A stretch of 21,630 nt of DNA from assembly GCA_946480605.1 (NCBI GenBank), contig CAMLKW010000053.1:1-21630 (forward strand), in the 5' to 3' direction. Every line of letters starts with the position of its first letter. The stretch's first letter is position 1. This DNA is from an uncultured Roseateles sp. (lineage in GTDB: Bacteria > Pseudomonadota > Gammaproteobacteria > Burkholderiales > Burkholderiaceae). The translations under genes and the position numbers were made by a program. Below, one piece after another: positions 15,552 to 21,630 of this stretch. The notes beneath the pieces are model-generated. The model searched no databases. It saw nothing but the letters and a program-made list of their open reading frames with translations, and had not been told where the DNA came from.

Positions 15552-16676
15552 TCAGAAGAAGGTGATCTCGTCGGCCGGCTGCGGCTTGGGCGCCGCCGAC
15601 TGGCCCTTGTGGATGGCGTGCTCGTCGGCCATCGCGTAGGTCTTCTCAAGCTCGGCCAGCAGGCCGCTGACGTCGGCCGCCTCCAGGCCGCGGTCCTGCT
15701 TCAGCAGCTCGGGCAGGCGCTCGATGTTGTGGCGCACATGGCTCATGACCTGGCTGATGCGGTCCTGGAACTGCAGGTGCACCAGCGCCTCGCTGATCTC
15801 GCCCTGCAGGTAGTCGCGGCCACTGCGCAGTTCCTCGGCATTGGCCGCCAGGGCATCGGTGGCCTGGCGCAGCTCGGTCAGCACCGTCTCGATGCTGGCC
15901 TCGGACGCGGCGACCGAGCGCTGCTCGGCCTCGGCGCTCTGCTCGGCCGCCCGGCTGCTGCCCTGGATGGCCTCGCTGATCGCGGCCACCTTGTCGGCAA
16001 TCAGCTTGCCGGTCTCGCCGGAGCGGTTGGACAGCATGCGCACCTCCTGCGCCACGACCGCGAAGCTGCGGCCCTGCTCACCGGCGCGGGCGGCCTCGAT
16101 GGCGGCGTTCAACGCCAGCAGGTTGGTCTGCTGCGCGATGCGGGCGACGTCGGCCGCCATGTCCTGCAGCTCGCCGATGAAGCGCGCCAGCGCCTGCACC
16201 TGCACCAGCATCTCGGCCTTGCCGGCCATGGCCGCCTTCAGCGACACGACCACGTCGCCCAGGCGCCGCTCGCCGGCCTCGAAAGCCTGCACCAGCCCGC
16301 CCGAGCCGGCGGTCAGGTCCGACATGCGCGCGGTCTGGTCCAGCTGCGCGACGATGCCACCGAAGCGCTCGGCCAGCGCCGACACGGCCGTCTCCATCTG
16401 AGCGCGGGAGGATTCGATGTGGCCGCCCCACACGGGCGCCATGCGCTCGCCAAGCTGCCGCTGGCCGTCCAGCAGTGCCTGCTCGCGGCGCGACCAGGCG
16501 CTGCGCTCGGCAGCCCTCTGCCGCCACTGCCAGGCCGTCAGCGCCAGCAGCACGAGGGCCGCCAGCAGGGCGGGCCAGGTCAGGCCCAGGCCCGCAACCG
16601 CCGCCACGGCGCCCACGCCGCCCAGCAAGGGCAGGCCCAGGTCACTCCAGCGGCTCGACTCGTTCTTCCACGTCAC
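15552..16676 (-). CDS. Membrane-anchored MCP-like protein with CheZ-like C-terminal helix
   Basis: First gene of the chemosensory operon, 374 residues from the chosen GTG. Two closely spaced membrane helices (about 13-32 and 35-52) form an N-terminal hairpin with almost no periplasmic part and no recognisable sensor domain. A short MCP signalling domain follows with the conserved tip [20 protein letters not shown] (181-200) and [16 protein letters not shown]. Residues 296-325 ([19 protein letters not shown]) contain D305-x3-Q309, the spacing of the CheZ phosphatase pair. A flexible linker ([12 protein letters not shown]) ends in DEITFF. The frame continues to a TTG at 16727, but neither that start nor sequence before it has a ribosome binding site; the GTG follows a G-rich run. 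Annotation as MCP is sure, the phosphatase idea is inference. Confidence 0.85.
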   Translation of the reverse strand: MTWKNESSRWSDLGLPLLGGVGAVAAVAGLGLTWPALLAALVLLALTAWQWRQRAAERSAWSRREQALLDGQRQLGERMAPVWGGHIESSRAQMETAVSALAERFGGIVAQLDQTARMSDLTAGSGGLVQAFEAGERRLGDVVVSLKAAMAGKAEMLVQVQALARFIGELQDMAADVARIAQQTNLLALNAAIEAARAGEQGRSFAVVAQEVRMLSNRSGETGKLIADKVAAISEAIQGSSRAAEQSAEAEQRSVAASEASIETVLTELRQATDALAANAEELRSGRDYLQGEISEALVHLQFQDRISQVMSHVRHNIERLPELLKQDRGLEAADVSGLLAELEKTYAMADEHAIHKGQSAAPKPQPADEITFF

Positions 16677-16865
16677 GACAGCACCCCCCCGGGACCCGGC
16701 CCCATGCCTCGTTGCGATGAACTGCAAACAGGGCCGGACGGTAAGCGAGCGCGGCGACCGCCAGCCGTGAAATAGTCACGCGCTTCGGTGCCTTCTCGCA
16801 GGCACCGTAAGCTAGTCGGGTTCGGGGAAGTCTGCAAGCCGGCCGGACGGCCGGGGGTGGAGGGC
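16677..16865. other. Intergenic region upstream of the chemosensory operon, with inverted repeats
   Basis: These 189 bases separate the feeM-like gene from the chemosensory operon. They hold three inverted repeats: CCGGCCG-N2-CGGCCGG (16839-16854, just after the feeM-like stop), GGTGCCT-N6-AGGCACC (16787-16806) and CGTGA-N5-TCACG (16766-16780). The first two may end the feeM-like transcript, although no T-run follows. The third is closer to the operon and could be an operator. I found no convincing sigma-70, sigma-28 or sigma-54 promoter by eye. Confidence 0.55.
16787..16806. repeat. Inverted repeat GGTGCCT-N6-AGGCACC
   Basis: A perfect 7-bp stem with loop TCTCGC. It lies 60 bases past the stop of the feeM-like gene and 110 before the MCP-like gene start, so it could be a terminator hairpin without U-tract or a regulator site. 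Confidence 0.5.
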
Positions 16866-17549
16866 TCAGCCCAGGCTGGCCAGCATGGCGGCCTCGGTGG
16901 CGGGATCCCAGGCCAGCGGGTACAGGCAGCGCGCGCTGCCCAGCAGTTCGGGGCGCCCCCCCCACAGCGCGATCTGCTCGCGCACCGTGGCGAAGTCCAC
17001 GCTCATCAGCACCGCCGGCGCATCCACGCGCGGGTTGTGGCGCGGCGTCGTGTGCGGCAGCAGGCCCAGGTAGCGACGATAGAAGGCCACGTGGCGCGGA
17101 TTGACCTCGATGATGAGGCGCTCGCAGCGCGCGCGGCGATGGGCATGCAGATAGCCCAGGTGGAAGACCTGGGCCAGCACGCGCTTGGGATCGTAGGAAT
17201 GCTTGTCGACCGCCAGGCTGCCGAACTCGCACAGCTTCACACCCGAGGCGCGCCAGTCGGCCAGTTCTTCCTGGAACAGCAGGTCGGCCTTCAGCCCGCC
17301 GACGCCGTCGAAACGCACGGACAGGGTGCCGACGATCTTCTCGCCGTCGCGCGCCGTGCAGACCACGTCGCCGGCCTCGTTGCGGCTGCTGAAGTCGCGC
17401 TTCACGGACAGGCCGCGGTCCTGGTAGCGCCGCTCGACCAGCCCCAGCGCGTCACCCTCCAGCGAGCCGAAGTCGCTGTTCAGCTCCAGCGGCGGCCCCC
17501 CGAAAGGGTTGAGCTCGCCGCGTTTACTCTCTTTGAAGCTGGGGATCAT
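16866..17549 (-). CDS. N-acyl amino acid synthase FeeM-like acyltransferase
   Basis: A 227-residue cytoplasmic protein of the GNAT-like fold shared by FeeM and acyl-homoserine-lactone synthases. FeeM makes long-chain N-acyl amino acids from acyl-carrier protein. The visible family pattern is an N-terminal LVERRYQDRGL segment, VVCTARDGEKIVGTLSVRFD (62-81), LFQEELADWRASGVKLCEFG (91-110), SLAVDKHSYDPKRVLAQVFH (111-130) and IIEVNPRHVAFYRRYLGL (146-163). The chosen ATG has AAGGA eight bases upstream; two upstream in-frame ATGs (17570 and 17558) have no suitable site. It appears to be transcribed alone. Family assignment is from memory of the FeeM pattern; product and role are not shown by the sequence. 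Confidence 0.75.
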   Translation of the reverse strand: MIPSFKESKRGELNPFGGPPLELNSDFGSLEGDALGLVERRYQDRGLSVKRDFSSRNEAGDVVCTARDGEKIVGTLSVRFDGVGGLKADLLFQEELADWRASGVKLCEFGSLAVDKHSYDPKRVLAQVFHLGYLHAHRRARCERLIIEVNPRHVAFYRRYLGLLPHTTPRHNPRVDAPAVLMSVDFATVREQIALWGGRPELLGSARCLYPLAWDPATEAAMLASLG

Positions 17550-17585
17550 GGACTGCATCCTTGGGCGCATAGTGCACCGGGGACG

Positions 17586-17603
17586 TGAAGTCTAGGCACT
17601 TCA
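17586..17603. repeat. Inverted repeat TGAAGT-N6-ACTTCA upstream of the feeM-like gene
   Basis: A perfect 6-bp dyad spanning 18 bases, 37 bases before the chosen feeM-like start. Its size and place suit a regulator binding site, but no family is recognised. Confidence 0.45.
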
Positions 17604-17620
17604 TGGTGAATTTTGCGAGT

Positions 17621-17657
17621 CACATACAGACCGATACGTTGCCAATCGCTGTATGTG
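17621..17657. repeat. Perfect 9-bp inverted repeat CACATACAG-N19-CTGTATGTG
   Basis: The two 9-base arms are exact reverse complements separated by 19 bases and lie 72-108 bases upstream of the feeM-like start. The arms are less GC-rich than the surroundings. The wide spacing suits two sites on one DNA face for a dimeric or tetrameric regulator; it could also fold as a hairpin in RNA. Confidence 0.6.
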
Positions 17658-17694
17658 CCGGGTTGCCCCGTCGCCCGGACGGGTGACAAGGCGG

Positions 17695-17718
17695 CCGTTC
17701 CGGCGCCCGCCGGAACGG
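17695..17718 (-). terminator. Strong hairpin downstream of sapC
   Basis: CCGTTCCGGC and GCCGGAACGG form a perfect 10-bp stem with a 4-base loop, about 48 bases past the sapC stop. No clear U-tract follows on the minus strand, so it may act as an RNA 3'-end stabiliser or a non-canonical terminator. Confidence 0.5.
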
Positions 17719-17736
17719 GCCCAGGCCAGGGCGACG

Positions 17737-17760
17737 CGCACGGCCCCGAAGGGCCGCGCG
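17737..17760 (-). terminator. UUCG-loop hairpin immediately after sapC
   Basis: On the minus strand CGGCCC-TTCG-GGGCCG forms a 6-bp stem closed by a C(UUCG)G tetraloop. Three more base pairs follow beyond one mismatch. It starts five bases after the sapC stop. With the hairpin at 17695-17718 it makes a tandem pair likely to end the corC-sapC transcript. Confidence 0.5.
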
Positions 17761-17765
17761 ACGCC

Positions 17766-18500
17766 TCAGACGCCGTAGCGACCGGCCATGCGGTTCATGT
17801 GCGACAGCGACAGGCGGTGCATTTCCAGCAGCGCGATGAGGCCGTTGCGGTGCAGTTGCAGCACCTTGTCGTCGGCCAGCTCGCTGTATTTCTTCTCGTC
17901 CAGCGCCAGGAAGCCCTCGACATCCAGCTTCTCGCCGTTGGGCAGCGTGGCCTCGAAGCGCATGTCCTGCAGCAGGTCCAGCTCGACCAGCAGGTTGCAG
18001 ATCAGGCGCGTGCGCTCGGTCTCCTGCTCGAAGTTCTCCAGGAAGGCCTTCGCGTTCATCAGGAACTCGGTGGGCTGGCCGTCCTTGAACAGCGCCTCGC
18101 CGGTGGTCTCGTTGAAGCCGTCCCACTTGCTGTCGTAGCAGACCGCCAGGCTGTTGCCCGAGTCGTCGACGCGCGCCATCGCGAAGGGGTAGCGGCGCAG
18201 GTAGGCCGGCACGTAGTTGCCCGTCCACTTGTCGCCATCGACGAACAGGTTGGAACCCGGCCTCAGGCCCAGCACGGCCAGCGGCGCGACGGCCTGCTTG
18301 CCATCGGCGCCGGGGGCGCCTGCGCGCACGAAGACGATGGGGTACTCCTTGCAGGCATCGCCGAACTCGACGGCGGCCAGGAAGATGGAGTTCTGCTCGG
18401 CCACACGGCTCAGCACGGCCAGGTTGGTGTCCAGCTTCAGGTTCTTGTGGACTTCGCGGTCCAGCGGCAGCAGTTCGCCGTACATCGGGGGGTTGCTCAT
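17766..18500 (-). CDS. SapC family protein
   Basis: A 244-residue protein of the SapC family, named after a Campylobacter surface-layer cluster gene but of unknown biochemical function. MSNPPMYGELLPLDREVHKN, the central YVPAYLRRYPFAMARVDDSG and FNETTGEALFKDGQPTEFL are the typical pattern. The C-terminal part is helical and includes GFLALDEKKYSELADDKVLQ. There is no signal peptide or membrane segment. The ATG overlaps the stop of the CNNM/CorC gene (ATGA), so the two are translationally coupled. Two hairpins follow the stop. Confidence 0.88.
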   Translation of the reverse strand: MSNPPMYGELLPLDREVHKNLKLDTNLAVLSRVAEQNSIFLAAVEFGDACKEYPIVFVRAGAPGADGKQAVAPLAVLGLRPGSNLFVDGDKWTGNYVPAYLRRYPFAMARVDDSGNSLAVCYDSKWDGFNETTGEALFKDGQPTEFLMNAKAFLENFEQETERTRLICNLLVELDLLQDMRFEATLPNGEKLDVEGFLALDEKKYSELADDKVLQLHRNGLIALLEMHRLSLSHMNRMAGRYGV

Positions 18501-19801
18501 GTTTCTCTATCTCCAGGTTCGGTCAGACGACTGACCAGCACTTTGTCTACACGCTTGCCGTCGAGGTCCACGACCTCGAATCTCCACGCGTCCCACTCCA
18601 CCACATCGGTCGTGCGCGGCAAGCGCCCCAGCAGCAGCATGATCATGCCGGCCAGGGTGTTGTAGCGACCACGGTCCTCTTCAGGCAGTTCCTTCAGTTC
18701 CAGACGATCCTTCAGCTCCGGCACCGGGATCAGGCCGTCGAGCAGCCAGCTCCCATCCTCGCGCTGCACCGCCCAGGCATCGCCGTCGCTGGGGGCGTTG
18801 AACTCCCCGGCAATGGCTTCCAGCACGTCGCGCACGGCAATGACGCCCTGCACCTCGCCGTACTCATCGACGACGAAGACCAGCGGCGCGTCCGAGACCC
18901 GGAAATGTTCCAGCAGCTCCATGCCCGACAGCGTCTCGGGCACGTACAGCGGCGCCTCCAGCCCCGTCGCCAGGTCCAGCGGCTGGCCCTCCAGCATGCC
19001 GGCCAGCAGCGCGGGCGCATTCGCCACGCCCAGCACCTCGTGCAAGCCGCCGCGGCACACCGGGTAGCGGCTGAAGCCATGCTCGCGCAGCACGGCCAGC
19101 ACCTCGGCCGGCGTCGCATCCACGTCCAGCCAGGCGATCTCGGCGCGCGGAATCATCATGGAACCGATCTGGCGCTCGTCCAGCCGGAACACATTGCGCA
19201 CCATCTGGTGCTCGTGCTCCTCGATGACGCCGGCGTCCAGCCCCTCCTCCAGGCTGGCCGCAATCTCCTCTTCCGTCACGCCGCGCTGGCCCTTGTTGCG
19301 CAGCCCCAGCAGGCCCAGCGTCGCCTCGGTGGTGAAGCTCAGCAGCTTCACCAGCGGACGGGTGGCCGTGGAGATCATGTTCATCGGCGGCGCCACCAGC
19401 CGGGCCACCGTCTCGGGGTAGATCTGGCCGATGCGCTTGGGCACCAGTTCGCCGAACACGATGGTCAGCAGCGTGATGATGACCACCACCAGCGCGGTCG
19501 CCGCGATCTGCGTTGCCTCGGGGTTCAGGTGGAAGGTCTCGGTCAGCCACAGCGACAGCGGGCCGGAGAACGCCGCATCGCCCACGATGCCGTTCAGCAC
19601 GCCGATGCCCGTGATGCCGATCTGCACCGTCGACAGGAACTTGGTCGGGTTCTCGTGCAGGTCCATCGCGGCCTGCGCGCCGCCCTCCCCGCTTTCCACC
19701 ATCACCTGCAGTCTGGCCTTGCGGCTGGCGGTCAAGGCCATCTCCGACATCGCGAACAGGCCGTTGAGAAGAATCAGGAAGAGAACGAGGGCTGTATCCA
19801 T
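18497..19801 (-). CDS. HlyC/CorC (CNNM) family membrane protein with CBS domains
   Basis: A 434-residue protein. Residues 1-190 form the DUF21/CNNM membrane domain with about four hydrophobic segments (TALVLFLILLNGLFAMSEMA, QIGITGIGVLNGIVGDAAF, ALVVVIITLLTIVFGELVPK, and a segment near residue 140). A CBS pair follows (about 205-335, with MIPRAEIAWLDVDATPAEVL and FVVDEYGEVQGVIAVRDVLE), then a C-terminal CorC_HlyC domain (about 350-430, DGLIPVPELKDRLEL, YNTLAGMIMLLLGRLP). Family members take part in Mg2+ or Co2+ efflux or transport; the old haemolysin name is misleading. The ATG at 19801 begins the first membrane helix. The frame is open far upstream, opposite apaH, but that part is antisense shadow. 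Confidence 0.93.
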   Translation of the reverse strand: MDTALVLFLILLNGLFAMSEMALTASRKARLQVMVESGEGGAQAAMDLHENPTKFLSTVQIGITGIGVLNGIVGDAAFSGPLSLWLTETFHLNPEATQIAATALVVVIITLLTIVFGELVPKRIGQIYPETVARLVAPPMNMISTATRPLVKLLSFTTEATLGLLGLRNKGQRGVTEEEIAASLEEGLDAGVIEEHEHQMVRNVFRLDERQIGSMMIPRAEIAWLDVDATPAEVLAVLREHGFSRYPVCRGGLHEVLGVANAPALLAGMLEGQPLDLATGLEAPLYVPETLSGMELLEHFRVSDAPLVFVVDEYGEVQGVIAVRDVLEAIAGEFNAPSDGDAWAVQREDGSWLLDGLIPVPELKDRLELKELPEEDRGRYNTLAGMIMLLLGRLPRTTDVVEWDAWRFEVVDLDGKRVDKVLVSRLTEPGDRET

Positions 19802-19930
19802 TGAAAGCGCCGGAATCCGGTGAAAACCCGGAGTGGCGCGGGTCGAAAACGAAGCCCGGGAGACTAGCAGAAGCCCGTGAACCGGCCCATGGTGCCTTCC
19901 CTCGCCCCGCGCGGCCGGGACAATGGCCGC
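19802..19930. other. Divergent intergenic region between the CNNM protein and apaH
   Basis: These 129 bases must hold promoters in both directions. I see no convincing -35/-10 pair and no strong ribosome binding site for either gene. Confidence 0.5.
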
Positions 19931-20758
19931 ATGAACTATCTGATCGGCGATGTACAGGGCTGCTGCGACGCCCTGCAGCGACTGCTGCTGCGCCTGGACT
20001 TCTCGCCGTCGCGCGACCGCCTGTGGCTGCTCGGCGACCTCATCAATCGCGGCCCGGCCTCGCTCGCAACGCTCAGAACCTTGATCGGGCTCGGTGACGC
20101 CGCGACCTGCCTGCTGGGCAACCACGACCTGCACCTGCTGGCCGCGCACCACGGCGTGCGCCGGCCGCACGGTGGCGACACGCTGGACGACATCCTGAGC
20201 GCGCCGGACCGCGCCGCGCTGATGGACTGGCTGCGCCACCAGCGCATGGCCGTCTTCGAGGCTGGCTGGCTGATGGTGCACGCCGGCGTCGTGCCGCAGT
20301 GGACGCGCGAGGACGTGCTGGCGCTGGCCGCCGAGGTCGAGGCCGTGCTGCGCGGCCCCGAGTTGCCGGACTTCCTGCAGGCCATGTACGGCAACGAGCC
20401 GGCGCGCTGGAGCCCCGAACTGCGCGGCAACGACCGCCTGCGCTTCACCGTCAACGCGCTCACCAGACTGCGCTTCTGCACGGCCGACGGCGAGATGGAC
20501 TTCAAGACCAAGGACGGCGCCGACGCCGCACCGGCAGGCTTCATGCCCTGGTTCGACGTGCCCGGCCGACGCACGGTGGACACGCCAGTCGCCTTCGGCC
20601 ACTGGTCCACGCTGGGCCTCGTGAACCGGCCGGGCCTGCTGGCGCTGGACACCGGCTGCGTCTGGGGCGGTCGCCTGAGCGCCGCCCGCGTGCTCGACGG
20701 CGCGGCGTTGGAGATCATCCAGATCGACTGCGAACAGGCGCAACGGCCGGGTGGCTGA
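19931..20758 (+). CDS. apaH: Symmetrical bis(5'-nucleosyl)-tetraphosphatase ApaH
   Basis: A 275-residue metallophosphoesterase that splits Ap4A to two ADP and also removes Np4 caps from RNA. Metal-binding motifs in order are GDVQG (6-10), GDLINRG (35-41), GNHD (63-66), the HAG motif in WLMVHAGVVPQW, and FGHWSTLG near the end, then LDTGCVWGGRLSA. The ATG at 19931 starts the first beta strand (MNYLIGDVQG). An in-frame ATG at 19877 would add 18 residues with no homology and is rejected. The gene stands apart from the ksgA-apaG neighbours known in enterobacteria. Confidence 0.96.
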   Translation: MNYLIGDVQGCCDALQRLLLRLDFSPSRDRLWLLGDLINRGPASLATLRTLIGLGDAATCLLGNHDLHLLAAHHGVRRPHGGDTLDDILSAPDRAALMDWLRHQRMAVFEAGWLMVHAGVVPQWTREDVLALAAEVEAVLRGPELPDFLQAMYGNEPARWSPELRGNDRLRFTVNALTRLRFCTADGEMDFKTKDGADAAPAGFMPWFDVPGRRTVDTPVAFGHWSTLGLVNRPGLLALDTGCVWGGRLSAARVLDGAALEIIQIDCEQAQRPGG

Positions 20759-20768
20759 GCCTGCCGCT

Positions 20769-20774
20769 TAGAAT
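20769..20774 (+). promoter_or_regulatory. Possible -10 box of tRNA-Ser
   Basis: TAGAAT matches the -10 consensus at 5 of 6 positions and would start transcription a few bases before the tRNA. No good -35 box is visible 16-18 bases upstream. Confidence 0.35.
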
Positions 20775-20786
20775 GCGCCTCCCTCC

Positions 20787-20876
20787 GGAAGCGTGGGAGA
20801 GTGGTTTAATCCAGCGGTCTTGAAAACCGCCGAAGGTGTGAGCCTTCCGTGAGTTCGAATCTCACCGCTTCCGCCA
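20787..20876 (+). tRNA. tRNA-Ser (anticodon UGA)
   Basis: The acceptor stem GGAAGCG pairs with CGCTTCC, followed by discriminator G and an encoded CCA. The anticodon stem GCGGT/ACCGC closes loop CTTGAAA with anticodon TGA (20821-20823), which reads UCA and related serine codons. A long variable arm (around 20832-20847) and the T-arm with GTTCGAAT are present, as expected for class II tRNA-Ser. No integrase or repeated 3' end is visible, so there is no sign of an inserted element at this tRNA. Confidence 0.97.
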
Positions 20877-21074
20877 GCTGATCGACCGCTCCGCGAGAGC
20901 GTGCAACTTTCAGCCCTTGCAAGTCTCCGACCTTCCCCCGCGGGGCTCTGGCCGGGCTCGGCATCCGAGTTGAGCCGGTGGCGCCGTTCCGGCGCGGCGC
21001 GTGCACGCGGGCACCGCGGCAAGGGCTTGCGCTTTGCCGGCACACTGGCGGGCCACTTTCCTCGCACGCCTGCC
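20877..21074. other. Intergenic region between tRNA-Ser and selO
   Basis: These 198 bases contain one notable structure, GCGCCG-TTC-CGGCGC at 20981-20995, a 6-bp stem that may be part of termination or a leader hairpin. I found no gene and no clear promoter. Confidence 0.45.
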
Positions 21075-21630
21075 ATGCATCGCTTCGGTTTCGACAACAC
21101 CTATGCCCGCGAACTGCCCGGCGCCGCCGTGGCCTGGAAGCCCGCCACGGTGCCCGAGCCGCGCGTGCTGTTCGCCAACACCGAACTGGCCGAGCAGCTC
21201 GGTTTGCCGGCCGATGCGCTGACAGGCCCGGATGCCGCCGCGCTGTTTGCAGGCAATCTGCTTCCCGAGGATGCCGAGCCGGTGGCGCAGGCCTATGCGG
21301 GCCACCAGTTCGGCGGCTTCTCGGCGCAGTTGGGCGACGGCCGTGCGCTGCTGCTGGGCGAGCTCATCGACCGCTCGGGCCAGCGCCGTGACATCGCCTT
21401 CAAGGGCTCGGGCCGCACGCCCTTCTCGCGCGGCGGCGACGGCAAGGCCGCGGTCGGCCCCATGCTGCGCGAGGTGCTGATCGGCGAGGCCATGCACGCG
21501 CTGGGCATCCCCACCACGCGGGCGCTGGCCGTGGTGGCGACCGGCGAGCCCGTCTACCGCGAAACGCCCCTGCCGGGCGCCGTGCTGACCCGCGTGGCCG
21601 CCAGCCACCTGCGCGTGGGCACCTTCCAGT
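21075..21630 (+). CDS. selO: Protein adenylyltransferase SelO (YdiU) (partial, 3' end outside window)
   Basis: About 185 N-terminal residues of the SelO/YdiU pseudokinase family, which transfers AMP from ATP to Ser, Thr or Tyr of proteins. The start [17 protein letters not shown] matches the usual F-x-N-T-Y opening. [20 protein letters not shown], then [17 protein letters not shown] and [20 protein letters not shown] are the nucleotide-binding hallmark motifs. The catalytic-loop part lies beyond the window. The ATG at 21075 is the first suitable start; no strong Shine-Dalgarno sequence is seen. Confidence 0.95.
   Translation, partial: MHRFGFDNTYARELPGAAVAWKPATVPEPRVLFANTELAEQLGLPADALTGPDAAALFAGNLLPEDAEPVAQAYAGHQFGGFSAQLGDGRALLLGELIDRSGQRRDIAFKGSGRTPFSRGGDGKAAVGPMLREVLIGEAMHALGIPTTRALAVVATGEPVYRETPLPGAVLTRVAASHLRVGTFQ

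Noticed and set aside
762..16676. Insertion sequences, CRISPR arrays or riboswitches
   Set aside because: No transposase-like frame, no regularly spaced repeats and no recognisable riboswitch core were found on either strand by reading.
16677..16727. TTG at 16727 as the start of the MCP-like protein
   Set aside because: No ribosome binding site precedes it and the added 17 residues look non-conserved; the GTG at 16676 just before the membrane hairpin is more likely, though not proven.
17550..17570. ATG at 17570 or 17558 as start of the feeM-like gene
   Set aside because: Only the ATG at 17549 has AAGGA at a good distance (eight bases).
19877..19930. ATG at 19877 as start of apaH
   Set aside because: The 18 added residues have no family resemblance; ApaH proteins begin at the first strand, MNYLIGDVQG.
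18497..20743. A 748-codon frame extending the CorC-like protein upstream
   Set aside because: The extra 314 codons lie antisense to apaH, which has all its catalytic motifs; the membrane protein begins naturally at the ATG at 19801.
20787..20876. tRNA-Ser as an attachment site for an integrated element
   Set aside because: No integrase, no repeated tRNA 3' end and no shift in composition on either side in this window.

Overview
The window is strongly GC-rich, tightly packed DNA that looks like the chromosome of a free-living betaproteobacterium of the order Burkholderiales. A Roseateles/Rubrivivax/Mitsuaria-like relative is my guess from gene content (urea ABC transporter, homogentisate operon with a DUF2783 gene, SapC/CorC pair, SelO); this is inference, not a database result. 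No intergenic stretch exceeds 300 bases, and I see no insertion sequence, prophage, integrase or CRISPR array.

Layout. (1) 1-515, minus: start of urtA, the urea-binding protein of an ABC transporter cut by the window edge, preceded by a near-perfect sigma-54 promoter. (2) 762-6034, minus: a five-gene operon for aromatic catabolism through homogentisate, in transcription order metallo-beta-lactamase-fold protein, FAD monooxygenase, DUF2783 protein, hmgA, fahA. Four of the genes are joined by overlapping stop/start codons. A divergent IclR regulator (6104-6826, plus) is the likely switch. (3) 6823-16676, minus: a ten-gene chemosensory operon, in order membrane MCP-like protein, cheY, STAS protein, cheA, transmembrane MCP, cheW, cheR, cheD, cheB and a REC-EAL cyclic-di-GMP phosphodiesterase. 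No flagellar gene is in view. (4) 16866-17549, minus: a FeeM-like N-acyl amino acid synthase preceded by inverted repeats. (5) 17766-19801, minus: a CorC/HlyC-type CNNM membrane protein translationally coupled to a SapC family protein. (6) 19931-20758, plus: apaH; then tRNA-Ser(UGA) and the start of selO, cut by the window end.

How the parts work together. The MBL/FAD/DUF2783/HmgA/FahA set would hydroxylate an aromatic acid to homogentisate and take it to fumarate and acetoacetate; the small DUF2783 protein may be the coupling subunit of the monooxygenase, as in the MhaAB system. In the chemosensory operon, receptors drive CheA-CheW; CheA would phosphorylate CheY and perhaps the REC-EAL protein; CheR, CheB and CheD tune the receptor.

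The two most interesting signals are in this operon. First, the first-gene MCP-like protein carries a CheZ-like DxxxQ helix and a short acidic-aromatic C-terminal tail, so it could be a membrane-tethered CheY phosphatase. Second, CheA carries two 24-residue repeats resembling the cyclic-di-GMP-binding MshEN motif, while the last gene of the same operon encodes a cyclic-di-GMP phosphodiesterase, which suggests a possible feedback loop. Both are inferences from motifs read by eye.
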